A stretch of DNA of 64,000 nt from Actinomycetes bacterium. Its GTDB lineage: Bacteria > Actinomycetota > Acidimicrobiia > Spongiisociales > JAHEDJ01. A program made the translations under genes and the position numbers. The DNA is taken from positions 1 to 64,000 of the forward strand of contig JAHEDK010000006.1 in the NCBI GenBank assembly GCA_024641245.1. Reading direction: 5' to 3'. Every line of letters starts with the position of its first letter. Position 1 is the stretch's first letter. Below, one piece after another: positions 43,290 through 52,804 of this stretch. Under the pieces are notes generated by a model that had not been told where the DNA came from, searched no databases, and was given only the letters and a program-made list of their open reading frames with translations.

Positions 43290-44381
43290 TCAGCCGTGAT
43301 CGACGATGGCGATCATGGGGCCACCGCCGGAAGGGCCCTGATGAAGTGCTCCGACGGACACGAAGACGGCCGGGTCGCCGACCGCCGCCGAGACCACGCC
43401 ACCGACCGTGCCCTTGATCTGGCGGTGATGATGCACGTCCGAGTCGTTGAGCATGACCTGGCGGCGCCCGCGGACCCGGGAGGTCGGGTCTGCCTCGCAT
43501 TTGCAGAACATGTTCACAACCCGGCCGTCGAGGTCTTCTGCTTTGGCTCGCTCGGGAATATCGAGACCGGCATTGCGGATCGCCTCGTAGACGGCATCGA
43601 TGTCCAGGGCGTCGTCCATGACGCTGTGGCCGATCTGATACCGTCCGCCAACCCCGCGAGCGTTTCCGACAACCACCGTCTGCGCCTGGTCGAGTTCAAC
43701 ACCGGACGAACACGACGCAACCGCGGAGTAGAGGCTGAGGTCGTGGCAGATCTGCTCGTTCGTCGGCATCTCGATCTCACCGAGCGCAACGGCGATACCG
43801 AGCCCGGACGTGCCGTTGGAGATGTCCATGGAGCGGAGCGTCTCCTCGGTGATGACCGTGTTGCCGCGTGCCCTGGCCTGCACGATCGTTTCCATGGTCA
43901 GCAGGGGCGTCTTGGTCTGAACGTAGTGAACGTCGGCCGGGTCGTCGATGCCGGCGTCCTTCATTGCTCTCCGTACACCTTCGGCGACCTTCTCAACCAT
44001 CGCCACCCGCCCGATGTCCTCGGGAAGGATCGCATCGCTCATGGCGATTCCGACGGTGAGCCGCGGTTCGTCTGATGGGGGAGCATCGACCCGGGCGAAC
44101 ACGGTCGCATGCGGGCAGAGCACACCATCGACGCCGCCGGACCACACCATCGGGATCTTCCCGACGTCCTCGACCGGGCGCGTGCCCTTCTCCATGAGCA
44201 CTTTGCGGAAGGCCTGATCGGCGAGGATGCGGGTGAAGTCGTTCACGCCGCCGTTCCCTTCGGTCTTGCCGACTACTGCGATGACCTCATCTGCGGCGAA
44301 TACACCTTCGTCGACGAGCGCGGCTAATCCGGACGCGTCCGAGACCCCTTCGAGGATTACCTTGCGTACCTCGATCGCCAT
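43290..44381 (-). CDS. Ring-opening amidohydrolase (barbiturase / cyanuric acid hydrolase family)
   Basis: This 363-residue member of the AtzD/Bar family has three tandem repeats of a unique fold, each contributing to a Ser-Lys site. Recognisable elements are [53 protein letters not shown] and the C-terminal [19 protein letters not shown]. Family members open either cyanuric acid or barbituric acid. The cytosine deaminase and carbamoyltransferase genes around it favour barbiturate, giving ureidomalonate. It is the first gene of its operon; GGAGG lies before the ATG. Confidence 0.92.
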   Translation of the reverse strand: MAIEVRKVILEGVSDASGLAALVDEGVFAADEVIAVVGKTEGNGGVNDFTRILADQAFRKVLMEKGTRPVEDVGKIPMVWSGGVDGVLCPHATVFARVDAPPSDEPRLTVGIAMSDAILPEDIGRVAMVEKVAEGVRRAMKDAGIDDPADVHYVQTKTPLLTMETIVQARARGNTVITEETLRSMDISNGTSGLGIAVALGEIEMPTNEQICHDLSLYSAVASCSSGVELDQAQTVVVGNARGVGGRYQIGHSVMDDALDIDAVYEAIRNAGLDIPERAKAEDLDGRVVNMFCKCEADPTSRVRGRRQVMLNDSDVHHHRQIKGTVGGVVSAAVGDPAVFVSVGALHQGPSGGGPMIAIVDHG

Positions 44382-44445
44382 GGCGCGATACCTCCTTCTC
44401 CGACTCTGAATCTGATCTGTCCATCATCGTCCCAACTCACGACGT

Positions 44446-44477
44446 CGAATAGGGGCCTAGGTCACCGAATAGGTGAC
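44446..44477. promoter_or_regulatory. Putative operator between divergent pyrimidine operons
   Basis: GTCACC-GAATA-GGTGAC (44461-44477) is a perfect 6-bp dyad. CGAATAGG occurs twice, at 44446 and 44466, exactly 20 bp apart. The site lies in the 117-bp region shared by the ring-opening hydrolase and the cytosine deaminase, 22 bp before the latter's ATG, so a bound repressor could control both directions. Confidence 0.45.
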
Positions 44478-44498
44478 GGGCGTGGCATTCTGTAGGGC

Positions 44499-44936
44499 AT
44501 GGATGCATTTCTGGAAGCCGCGATCGAAGAGGCACGCCTGGGGTTGGCCGAGGGTGGGATTCCGATCGGGTCGGTTCTCGTACTGGATGGTGAGATCGCA
44601 GGCCGGGGGCATAACCGTCGTGTTCAAGAGGGAAGCACCGTGTTGCACGCCGAGATGGACGCGCTCGAGAACGCCGGCCGGATGTCCGGCGCCGACTATC
44701 GGCGCTCTGTGCTCTATTCGACACTGTCGCCGTGTGACATGTGTTCCGGTGCGGCGCTGCTGTACGGGATCCCGCGAATCGTCGTAGGGGAGAACCGGAC
44801 GTTCCGGGGTCCGGAATCGTATGTGCGATCACGGGGCGTTGAACTGGTGATCGTCGATGATTCATCTTGCGTGTCGATGATGGAATCCTTCATTCGGGAG
44901 CACCCCGAACTGTGGAACGAGGACATCGGGGCTTGA
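44499..44936 (+). CDS. Cytosine deaminase, yeast FCY1-like
   Basis: This 145-residue zinc deaminase of the CDA fold has LHAEMDALENAGR (His ligand and catalytic Glu) and TLSPCDMCSGAALLYGIPRIVVGEN (two Cys ligands). Beyond the generic motifs it follows yeast cytosine deaminase closely: GGIPIGSVLV, the GRGHNRR-x-x-x-GS segment, STLSPCDMC, and a C-terminus ending WNEDIGA where the yeast enzyme ends in W-x-EDIG. This favours cytosine as substrate over guanine or tRNA adenosine. It diverges from the barbiturase operon and is followed 9 bp later by the racemase gene. Confidence 0.88.
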   Translation: MDAFLEAAIEEARLGLAEGGIPIGSVLVLDGEIAGRGHNRRVQEGSTVLHAEMDALENAGRMSGADYRRSVLYSTLSPCDMCSGAALLYGIPRIVVGENRTFRGPESYVRSRGVELVIVDDSSCVSMMESFIREHPELWNEDIGA

Positions 44937-44945
44937 GGAGGTTCG

Positions 44946-45632
44946 ATGAAGCGGATCGGGTTGCTCGGCGGGATGAGCTGGGAGTCGTCGGTCGAGTACG
45001 AACGGATCATCAATCAAGAGGTGCGGTCCCGGCTGGGAGGCGTGCACTCGGCCGACCTGATCGTCAGATCGTACGATTTCGCCGAGATCGAAAAGCTGCA
45101 GGAACGCGGCGCCTGGGACGAAGCAGGTGATCTACTGGCGGCGGATGCCGCCTCGCTCGAGGCGGCCGGCGCCGAGGTGATCCTCCTGTGCACGAACACC
45201 ATGCACACGGTGGCTGCCTCCATCGAGGCGGCCATCACCGTTCCATTCCTGCACCTGGCGGACGCCACCGCGGAGGCCGTGCTGGCCGCCGGCGTGTCGA
45301 AGGTTGCGTTGCTGGGCACGCGTTACACGATGGAACAAGACTTCTACCGATCGCGGCTCGAACGCCACGGCTTGTTGGTGCTGGTTCCAGAAGAGCCCGA
45401 CCGAACGATGATCCACGACGTGATCTTCTCGGAGTTGGTGAGGGGCGTCATCACCGAGGACTCCAGGGATCGCTACCTCGCCGCCATCGACCGGTTGCTG
45501 GATCGAGGAGCAGAGGGGGTCATTGCCGGCTGCACCGAGATCGAGTTGCTGGTGTCATCCGGGGACCTCGAATGCCCCTACTTCCCGACGACCCGGCTGC
45601 ACGCTCTCGCCGCAGTTGATTTCGCGTTGTGA
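44946..45632 (+). CDS. Aspartate/glutamate racemase family protein
   Basis: This 228-residue protein begins KRIGLLGGMSWESSVEYERIIN, the YgeA/RacX-type signature. Both catalytic cysteines are present: CTNTMH near residue 82 and GCTEIELL near residue 198. The start follows GAGGAGG. The superfamily includes amino acid and hydantoin racemases and malonate decarboxylases. Co-transcription with a cytosine deaminase raises a role in handling products of pyrimidine breakdown, but the ordinary function would be racemising an amino acid. Confidence 0.88.
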   Translation: MKRIGLLGGMSWESSVEYERIINQEVRSRLGGVHSADLIVRSYDFAEIEKLQERGAWDEAGDLLAADAASLEAAGAEVILLCTNTMHTVAASIEAAITVPFLHLADATAEAVLAAGVSKVALLGTRYTMEQDFYRSRLERHGLLVLVPEEPDRTMIHDVIFSELVRGVITEDSRDRYLAAIDRLLDRGAEGVIAGCTEIELLVSSGDLECPYFPTTRLHALAAVDFAL

Positions 45633-45635
45633 TAC

Positions 45636-45691
45636 CCCGTTCTTGCGTCAGAAAGGGCGGGTTTCAGGCAGGTTTCTGACGCAAGAACGGG
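45636..45691. repeat. Palindromic intergenic repeat, copy 3
   Basis: The longest member of the family: CCCGTTCTTGCGTCAGAAA (45636-45654) pairs perfectly over 19 bp with 45673-45691; the loop is 18 bases. It lies 3 bp after the racemase stop, between convergent genes. Confidence 0.9.
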
Positions 45692-45698
45692 ATAGAGT

Positions 45699-45731
45699 GA
45701 GAGTTCCCCCGGGAAGGCCGGGGGAACTCTC
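45699..45731. terminator. Strong stem-loop between convergent genes
   Basis: GAGAGTTCCCCC (45699-45710) and GGGGGAACTCTC (45720-45731) form a perfect 12-bp stem with a 9-base loop, 8 bp beyond the palindromic repeat. There is no T-tract on either side, so it is a likely but unusual bidirectional terminator or mRNA 3'-end stabiliser for the genes ending at 45632 and 45790. Confidence 0.5.
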
Positions 45732-45789
45732 TCCGGATGACTGGCCGGGGAAGGCCGGTGGCCGGGGGGCGAGCCACCAGATGTTGCCG

Positions 45790-47709
45790 TCATCCGGGGG
45801 AGGGGCCCGGCTCGTCCTCGGTCGAAGCGTCGTCGAGTCGGATGATCCAGAGCCCTGAGTTCATGTCACTCACGTAGATCAAGTCATCCTGCACGTCGAC
45901 ACCCCAGACCATCGGAAAGGCGGTGGCCCCGTTGGGAGCGACCCAGTAGCCGACAGGGTCGCGCGATCGTGGCGGAACGAACGAGCCGACCTCAGTCGGC
46001 TGGGTCGGATCGGACAGGTCCACGATCCGGACTCCGTCCGAATACCACGACGAGATTGCCACTGATCCACTCATGACGGTGTCGTGAATCGAGTAGATGC
46101 CATCGAGCCCGAGACCACCTGCCCCGTCGTCGCTGGATCGTTGAGTGGCGAATCCGGCTATCTCTACCGGGTTCCTCGGGTCGCTCACGTCGTAGATGTG
46201 TTGTGTGCCCCATCCTTCGGTGTGGGCGTCGTCTTCCGTCGGGTAGAAATCCTCCTCATTGACGATCAATAGTGCGCTGGTTTCGTCGAATACGCTCGAA
46301 TGCCGGTTGCCTTCACCGTCCGGGATGAATCCGACGGCACTGACGAACTTCGGCCTGGCCGGATCCTCGAGATCGAGCAGGACGGTGCCTGCGTCCCAGT
46401 GCGACACCCATGCGGTCAGTCCGCCGGAGGACAAGCTGACCGAGTGCGCGTGAATCTCCTCTTCGTCGTATCCTCCGACCACGGGCCTGCCGTCGCGCCG
46501 GTTGTCCCAATCGGCCAACTCGACGGGGGCGGTCGGGTCGGTGGCATCGATGAATCTCGTGTCACCGAGTTCACGGTCTGTGTGGAGCAAGGACTGGCGT
46601 ACGGTGGTCGCCACCAGCAGCACGCCGTCGCCACGTTGGGCGATCGACACGGAGTTGGATCCTTGTGTTCCGTCCCCGCTATCCCAGGTGGAAAGAAGGG
46701 TCGGTGCGGCCACATCGGCTACGTCGTAGAAGGCCAGTCCGCGGAAGTTGTCTCGCGCCCGTCCGGGTTCGTCGTTGTTGCACAATCGTAGTGCCACGAC
46801 CGCCAGGTCTCCCGACAAGGAGGCCGTATTAACCGGGCCGACCCAGAGCGTTTCGGCGCTCGTGCCGGGGAACTCGCTTCTGTCGGCGAATGCACCGATT
46901 GATTCGGGATTCGCCGGGTCGGTCACGTCGACAACCCGGACTCCCGTTCCCGGACAAAGGCCCGGGCGCCCCCACGTTCCCAGAAACGCCGTGGTGCCCC
47001 GCACAACCACATCGGCAGTGAATCCCCCGCCGGGATCGAGGCGACCGACCAATGACGTGTTGATCTCTTCATACTCCGGTATCCATCCCGCTCCAGACAC
47101 ACCGGCCAGGGTGGCAGCCGGTGCGTCTATGCCTTGCGCCTCGAGGAGATGGCCGTACGGGTTGACGGCAGTGCCGTCGGGCCGGTGGAGTTCGAAGTGG
47201 AGATGTGCCGGTGTTCCTTCGGCGTTGCCACTGTCGCCGACGAAATCGAGCAAGTCGCCCGCTTCGACAACGGCTCCGACAACGATGCCGTCGACCATTG
47301 CCGCACCGAGACCATCATCGGTTCCCGGTGTGTCGTTGTTGAGATGCAGGTAGTAGGAGAGCCAGCCATCTTCGTGTTGGATCACGATGTAGCGGCCGGA
47401 GAGGTCGCCGATGGTGACCCTGACGATGGTTCCGCCGGTAGCCGCGACGACGGGCGTGAGCTTGTCGGCGAAGATGTCCGTTCCCTGATGGGTTCGGCCT
47501 CCGGACCGTGGCGCTCCGAACGTATCCACGTAGGAGTGTTCGCCGGCGACCGGGAAGACGAGCGGGTAGGCCTCGAGGACGTTGTCGTCCGGTGGTGGCG
47601 GTGTGAACTGCGCGCCACCGGTGCTGAGCATCGCGGCGATCATGACGACCGCCAGAAGCGCCTTGAGCCTATGCCCCCAGCTCACGACCTCGCTCTCGTA
47701 CCCCTTCAC
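45790..47709 (-). CDS. Secreted protein: M23 peptidase domain plus LVIVD repeats
   Basis: The protein has 639 residues from a GTG behind AGGAGG. A Sec signal (LKALLAVVMIAAMLSTGGA) is followed at residues 50-190 by an M23/LytM domain with GRTHQGTDIFA (first zinc ligands) and GTPAHLHFELHRP (HxH). The rest is a series of LVIVD-type beta-propeller blades, each with a V-D-(V/L)-x-DP-x-x-P pattern: VRVVDVTDPANPESIG, FIDATDPTAPVELA, LLDLEDPARPKFVS, IYDVSDPRNPVEIA and RIVDLSDPTQPTEVG. M23 domains cut peptidoglycan cross-bridges; the blades probably bind a partner. It lies downstream of the 1677-residue secreted protein on the same strand. Confidence 0.88.
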   Translation of the reverse strand: MKGYESEVVSWGHRLKALLAVVMIAAMLSTGGAQFTPPPPDDNVLEAYPLVFPVAGEHSYVDTFGAPRSGGRTHQGTDIFADKLTPVVAATGGTIVRVTIGDLSGRYIVIQHEDGWLSYYLHLNNDTPGTDDGLGAAMVDGIVVGAVVEAGDLLDFVGDSGNAEGTPAHLHFELHRPDGTAVNPYGHLLEAQGIDAPAATLAGVSGAGWIPEYEEINTSLVGRLDPGGGFTADVVVRGTTAFLGTWGRPGLCPGTGVRVVDVTDPANPESIGAFADRSEFPGTSAETLWVGPVNTASLSGDLAVVALRLCNNDEPGRARDNFRGLAFYDVADVAAPTLLSTWDSGDGTQGSNSVSIAQRGDGVLLVATTVRQSLLHTDRELGDTRFIDATDPTAPVELADWDNRRDGRPVVGGYDEEEIHAHSVSLSSGGLTAWVSHWDAGTVLLDLEDPARPKFVSAVGFIPDGEGNRHSSVFDETSALLIVNEEDFYPTEDDAHTEGWGTQHIYDVSDPRNPVEIAGFATQRSSDDGAGGLGLDGIYSIHDTVMSGSVAISSWYSDGVRIVDLSDPTQPTEVGSFVPPRSRDPVGYWVAPNGATAFPMVWGVDVQDDLIYVSDMNSGLWIIRLDDASTEDEPGPSPG

Positions 47710-47731
47710 CGTACTCCTCCTGAGGGTGTTT

Positions 47732-47757
47732 GGGGACCGGCCGAATGGCCGGTCCCC
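47732..47757 (-). terminator. Stem-loop after the giant secreted-protein gene
   Basis: GGGGACCGGCC (47732-47742), loop GAAT, GGCCGGTCCCC (47747-47757): a perfect 11-bp stem, 13 bp past the stop codon at 47771 and about 22 bp before the next gene's start. With no T-tract it may attenuate rather than stop transcription into the M23 gene. Confidence 0.5.
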
Positions 47758-47770
47758 ATTTCTCGGCTAG

Positions 47771-50700
47771 TTACGGTGTGGTTGTCGTCGTCGTTGTTGG
47801 CACCGGCCAGAAGATGATCCGGCGGAACCAGATGTCATTCTCGGAGGATTCCGAGGGCTTCCACGGGTAGTAACGGGTGTACTCCTCGTCCGGGTCCTCT
47901 TCCGCCGAGATCATCGAGTGCCAGATGACGTACGCTTTCGAGCCGTCCGACGTCGCCCGGAGCTGGCACTCGCCCTGCTCCTCGGGCTCGCCCTTGGCGA
48001 TATAGTCGTAGCGCCACACCGTCTCTCCGAAGCCGGCGTTGCTGTTCTCACCGCCGATGACCCACGGGATCTTGACGTACGAGTCGCCGTAGTCCTCGGA
48101 GCGGGTGTAGAAGATATCCAGAGGCCCGGACTCCGCCTTCTCTCCCGTTGAGCCGGTGGACTTGGCGTTGTCCACAGTACCCCAGGCGACAAAGAACATG
48201 TTGTCCACGTACTCGTCCTCAACGAATCTCAGGGTCGGCAACGTGGCGTCTCTACCGTCGAGCGGGTACACCGGCGGGGTGGTGCCCAGCCGTGGGTCGC
48301 CCGAGGACTCCTTGTTGCTCTTGATCTCCGAGATGTTCCGAGCCGGCTCGAAAGCGCCTGCTGCGATGTACTGGGCGGGTAGACCATCGGGAGTAGCCCC
48401 CATCGGGTCCAGGTAGTTCGTCATCGCCACCCCGGCCGGCACCGGCGGTAGTTCGCCGTCCGGTACGGTGGCCGGATCGTAGATTCCGCAGTTGCCGGCT
48501 TCGGAATCCAACAATACCTGGGGCGGCAGGTTCCCCGAGCCGTCCGGATCCGGGTTGTTCGGATCCGACCTGAACTCGGGACAGACGTAGACGCCTGTTC
48601 CTCCCGGGTCCGTTGTCCAGGTTTGGCCGCCGTCGAAGGACCTCCTCACGTAGAAGTTGTAGCGGTCGTTGCCGTTGCGCCCGGCCGCCCAGTTCGGCGA
48701 CAGGGAGTAGGCGACGACGAAGAAGTCGCCCCGGATGAACCCGCGGTGGCTACGGACGTTGGAGTACATCGCCGGGCAGACCTCGGGTACGCCGCCCTCA
48801 GTTGTGAGACCCAGGACATCACACGGTGTCCCGTCCTCATGCACCAATCCGTACGACTCGTCGCCCAGATTGGACACGTTCTGACTCCACAGCAGCACCT
48901 TGTTGGTCCCGTAGCGGTCGTCGGTCGGGTCATCGGGCGTCTCATCCACCGGCCCGGCGTCCACCGCCAGGTCGACGTTGGCGCTGGTCAGGTTGATGTG
49001 ATCCCGGCGTACATAGCCGCCGTTCGGGTCGGCAAACGTGCCGCCGCACAACCGGTCGCCGGAAGCCTCACCCCAGACGTTGCAGTTGTAGCCGACCGCG
49101 CTGTCTTTGTCTCCGGCGCCGTTCGGACAGGCCGGCAGGGTGAACGTCTCGTCCAGGTAGGTCGTGCACTGCATGTTGGCGAACGCAAACGGGTTATCTT
49201 CCTTCGGATTGAAACCACCAGGATTTGTGGAACTCTTCTGTTCCGGTACAACGAACCTGCGTATGAACGCGTCCGCCGGGCGGCCTTGCCCCTCCTGACC
49301 TTGCTTGTAGATGATGGCGCCGGCCGTTCGGGTGTCACTCATCTTGCCGTACGACTGCACCAGGAAGCGCGCCCGGCGGGCGATCTCAGTCCGGTACTGC
49401 AGGAACAGGGTTTCATCGGGCAGCCACTGGCCGGGGTCGGTCTCTGGATCGGTACCTTCGACCCAATCGTCGAAGTACAGCGGGACCGGTTGGCCCGCCT
49501 CGCAGGTGCAAGTCGGGTTTTCCTCGTTGGTCTCGATCACGTCCGGCGTCTTGGGGTCGTCACAGTAGGTCGGGTACAAGCCGCCGCAGAGTGCCGGCAA
49601 GTTGACGATGTGGCCCGGAGCCACCAGATCGGGCTGGGCGAAGTCGAAGCTGTGGTACATCATGTTCTTACCGATGTCCTGCTTGATCGGCTTCTCCTGG
49701 CCCTTGTCGTCGGTCTGATCGCCGATGACCTCATCGACCGGGTTATCAGTGTCCAAATGCGCTTCCGCGGCCAGCGAGTGGCCTAAGCCCTTGGACTCCT
49801 CGTAGGCGAGCAGCGCCCAGGCACTCTTGGTGCCGTCGGATTTGGTGTACGGCTGCAGTTGCAGCATCGGCCGCGAGGCAAACACGTCGCCGTCGAGCAG
49901 TCGCCCGTCGGAGGCCACGCAGACCAGTTTGTCGGCACCGGCGGAGTTCGTGAAGCCGAACCACCGCTGGTGGTCATCGCCGGGCAGCGCGTCCATGAAG
50001 GAGTTTCCCCCCGATAGGTCGCACAGGTCCAGCGTGCCGCCGCTGTCGACGTAGTACTGGTAGTCGGGTGTGCCGTCGCCGCCGGCAACGTACAGGCCGG
50101 TAGCGTTGTCGATCTCGTCGATATCTCTTGCCATATAGGCGTAGCGCTTGGTGCCGTTCAGGTTGCCGAAGAACCCCTTGAGGTCCTCACAGTTGGGGTC
50201 ACCCTCGTGATTGTCGGGATCGCAACAGGTGGCCGGATCGGCATCGGGATGACCGCAGAACTCTGTCGCGATTTCCTCGGGATCGATCGGCACGAACGAA
50301 CCGTCTACCACTTCGGGGAAGCAGACCGGTTCCAATTCCCCGGTGCTATCAGGGAACGTCGGGCATGATGCGCTCGGCTCGACCTTCAGCGTATGGGTGT
50401 TGACCATGTCGTTGTCTGTGATCCGTACCGGCAGGCTGAAGGGCACCAGGACCTTGGGTCGACCGAGGCCGGGCTTGTCGAGATAGCCCTCGTCGCCCGT
50501 AGGTTCGGCGTCGGTACCGCCGCCGGGCCCGCTGGATTCGAAGTTCTCATCGACGATGTTGAAGTCGTCGTAGGAGATGAAGCTGTACCAGATGTCGGTC
50601 TTGTGGTTGGAGATGGCACCGCTCCAGCCCTCGCCGGGGCCCTTTCCCTTGCCGGGCCGCAGACCGCTGGGGTCTTCCTGCCAGGAGATGGCAAATCCGG

Positions 50701-52804
50701 CGCCGCGGGCCGAGGCGATCATCGGCAGGTAAGCGTCGCGCCGACCTGAGGTCAGACGCTCGGGCTTGAACCAGACGATGTCGCCGAGTCGCACTTCATC
50801 GGACTCATCAATGTCCGGCGTCTCCGGGTCGTCCAGCACGGTCATGGATGCAAACGTTCCCGCATCCAGTTCCTTCTGGGTGGCAATCACCCCGCGGGCC
50901 GTCCACAGGCAGGAGTAGGGAATCTCGCCGATGCCCAACTCGGCCACGTCGTCGACTTCGTCGTAGTCGACCGATCCCTGCTGACCTCGCACACCCCAGA
51001 TATCGGTGACGTAGTAGTCGTCGTCACCGGGATAGTCGGGTTCGCAGACCTCGGTACCCTGCTCGGCGTTACCGCGGCAGTAGACGGCGCATTCGTTCTC
51101 CTCGGTCAGAGGATCATCAACCTCGACCTCTTCGGTCGCCGGGTCGTCGCAGGTAGTGATGGCATAGCGCGGGTTGCCGCTCTGGCAGAATTTGCTCTCC
51201 CACGCCACCAGGATCTTGTTGTCGTTGACCTTGATGTAGGGCGAGCCGGCCGTGCCGGGGAACGGCTCCTCAGTCTCGAGATCGAACGAGGACATGTCGG
51301 CCATGCGCGAGATGTTCATGCGCTTCCAGGTCGTGCCGTCGTCCCGGCTGATCGCCGTGTAGACGTCCCACGAGAAGCGGTCGGGCCAGAAGTCCTCTTT
51401 GACCTGGTCGTCGTAGATGTCGACCTTGCCCAGGTAGTTCACCAGAAGCGGCTTGGCCACGTCACGGCACTCGATGAGCGTGACCACGCACGCGTCTCCA
51501 TCAAGCCGGGGGTCGCATTCCTCGCCCAACGGGTCGCCGTTCAGGCGCCACTCCTCGTACGGTACGCCGAGCTGGTCGACTCCCTCGTCGTAGATCTTGT
51601 CGCCGTCTTCGTCGTAGCACAGCGAGGGATTGTCGTTGGAGCGTACGCCGGGGAGGTAGACCGGCATCACTTCCAGCTTCTGTTTCGTCTCGCCCCAGTC
51701 CTCGGTCTTGGAGACGTTCTTGCGGAAGATACCGCTGGCGTTGAGACCGGCTTCTAGGTTGCCCTGCGCCTCTGCCGCAGAAACCATGACGAGCACGATG
51801 TCTTCGGGGTTGCCCTCGCACACCGCCTGGGTCTCGACAATGAGCGCTTCGATATCCCCGTCAAGGCTGAAATCGACTTCGATTCCCAGGTTGGCCTTGG
51901 CGGTGTCCAGGCATCCGGCCACGATGGGTCGGATGTTGATCTTGCCGTCGGCGTGGTCGTCGTCGAGGCTCTGCAACAGTCGGGCCATATTGACGACACT
52001 CGGATCGTTGATGTCCGCCCCACTGAAGATATCGAGCGGCGAGATCTTCTGGTCGGCCAGTGCGCTTCCGAGATAGACCGTGCCTACCCAGAGGTCGACC
52101 ATCTCACCGGGGAAGTAGTCGAATCCACCGGATGCTTCGGTGGTTCCCCAGTTGGTCGGGGTCTCATAGGTCAAACCACCGACCGGCGAGTCGATGAAAT
52201 GGCCCTTTCTGGGGTGATGGAACTTCGTGGTGAAGACCGATCCGTTCTTGTAAACGTCGGCATCGTCGAACTCAAAGGTGACACCGGCTTCTGTCTCCGT
52301 TTCGGTGATCGGCATGCCGTAGAACCCGAGTTCCTCGACGACCTCGCCGAGATCGTCGAGCACCACAAGGTCTCCGTGGAGAGAGACGAAACGAGTTTGG
52401 TCACCGCCCCAGGTGTGCTCTAACTCCTCGCTCAGGGAGCAGGAGACCATTCCGGATGCCTTCTTGTCTTCGAGGTCTCGTTTGCACGGGAACTTGCCGG
52501 GCACCAGCGAGTCCTTCTTGAGTGTTGGCGGCTCCTCGCCTGCGTAGACCTGGATGTCCGCGAACAACCAGCCCTCCGCGGCAATCGCCTCGCCGATTGT
52601 GAACTCGACGATGAAGTTGTTCCGTGTATTCCAATACTCGGCGAAGCCGACAACTCCGCCGTCTTCGCCCATCAGCAGCGCCGGTTGCCGGTTCACTTGG
52701 ACACCAAACGGCGCGTCACTCTGAGCGGTGACGCCCATTGGAATCATCAAAACGAGCGCCAGGAGGGACATGAGCACCCTCCCGCGGTTGGATGAATACT
52801 TCAT
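47771..52804 (-). CDS. Giant secreted protein with Asp-box repeats
   Basis: The protein has 1677 residues from the ATG behind AGGAGGG. A signal peptide (LMSLLALVLMIPMGVTA) is followed near residues 210-300 by an adhesin-like module (GGFDYFPGEMVDLWVGTVYLG) seen at the N-terminus of other secreted proteins. BNR/Asp-box motifs appear at ISRDDGTTWKRM, RRSFDGGQTWTTDP and SEDYGDSYVKIPW, suggesting one or more sialidase-like propellers. The chain is strongly acidic and Cys-rich, with Ca-binding-like DEDGDKIYDEG. It ends in a Pro/Thr tail with no LPxTG or membrane anchor. It may belong to the long choice-of-anchor class; I cannot assign activity. It is likely a surface or extracellular binding protein. 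Confidence 0.85.
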   Translation of the reverse strand: MKYSSNRGRVLMSLLALVLMIPMGVTAQSDAPFGVQVNRQPALLMGEDGGVVGFAEYWNTRNNFIVEFTIGEAIAAEGWLFADIQVYAGEEPPTLKKDSLVPGKFPCKRDLEDKKASGMVSCSLSEELEHTWGGDQTRFVSLHGDLVVLDDLGEVVEELGFYGMPITETETEAGVTFEFDDADVYKNGSVFTTKFHHPRKGHFIDSPVGGLTYETPTNWGTTEASGGFDYFPGEMVDLWVGTVYLGSALADQKISPLDIFSGADINDPSVVNMARLLQSLDDDHADGKINIRPIVAGCLDTAKANLGIEVDFSLDGDIEALIVETQAVCEGNPEDIVLVMVSAAEAQGNLEAGLNASGIFRKNVSKTEDWGETKQKLEVMPVYLPGVRSNDNPSLCYDEDGDKIYDEGVDQLGVPYEEWRLNGDPLGEECDPRLDGDACVVTLIECRDVAKPLLVNYLGKVDIYDDQVKEDFWPDRFSWDVYTAISRDDGTTWKRMNISRMADMSSFDLETEEPFPGTAGSPYIKVNDNKILVAWESKFCQSGNPRYAITTCDDPATEEVEVDDPLTEENECAVYCRGNAEQGTEVCEPDYPGDDDYYVTDIWGVRGQQGSVDYDEVDDVAELGIGEIPYSCLWTARGVIATQKELDAGTFASMTVLDDPETPDIDESDEVRLGDIVWFKPERLTSGRRDAYLPMIASARGAGFAISWQEDPSGLRPGKGKGPGEGWSGAISNHKTDIWYSFISYDDFNIVDENFESSGPGGGTDAEPTGDEGYLDKPGLGRPKVLVPFSLPVRITDNDMVNTHTLKVEPSASCPTFPDSTGELEPVCFPEVVDGSFVPIDPEEIATEFCGHPDADPATCCDPDNHEGDPNCEDLKGFFGNLNGTKRYAYMARDIDEIDNATGLYVAGGDGTPDYQYYVDSGGTLDLCDLSGGNSFMDALPGDDHQRWFGFTNSAGADKLVCVASDGRLLDGDVFASRPMLQLQPYTKSDGTKSAWALLAYEESKGLGHSLAAEAHLDTDNPVDEVIGDQTDDKGQEKPIKQDIGKNMMYHSFDFAQPDLVAPGHIVNLPALCGGLYPTYCDDPKTPDVIETNEENPTCTCEAGQPVPLYFDDWVEGTDPETDPGQWLPDETLFLQYRTEIARRARFLVQSYGKMSDTRTAGAIIYKQGQEGQGRPADAFIRRFVVPEQKSSTNPGGFNPKEDNPFAFANMQCTTYLDETFTLPACPNGAGDKDSAVGYNCNVWGEASGDRLCGGTFADPNGGYVRRDHINLTSANVDLAVDAGPVDETPDDPTDDRYGTNKVLLWSQNVSNLGDESYGLVHEDGTPCDVLGLTTEGGVPEVCPAMYSNVRSHRGFIRGDFFVVAYSLSPNWAAGRNGNDRYNFYVRRSFDGGQTWTTDPGGTGVYVCPEFRSDPNNPDPDGSGNLPPQVLLDSEAGNCGIYDPATVPDGELPPVPAGVAMTNYLDPMGATPDGLPAQYIAAGAFEPARNISEIKSNKESSGDPRLGTTPPVYPLDGRDATLPTLRFVEDEYVDNMFFVAWGTVDNAKSTGSTGEKAESGPLDIFYTRSEDYGDSYVKIPWVIGGENSNAGFGETVWRYDYIAKGEPEEQGECQLRATSDGSKAYVIWHSMISAEEDPDEEYTRYYPWKPSESSENDIWFRRIIFWPVPTTTTTTTP

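Noticed and set aside
48623-49786. Plus-strand frame of 387 codons inside the giant secreted-protein gene
   Set aside because: It is a by-product of high GC opposite an acidic, Asp-rich coding strand, with Val/Arg-rich random composition.
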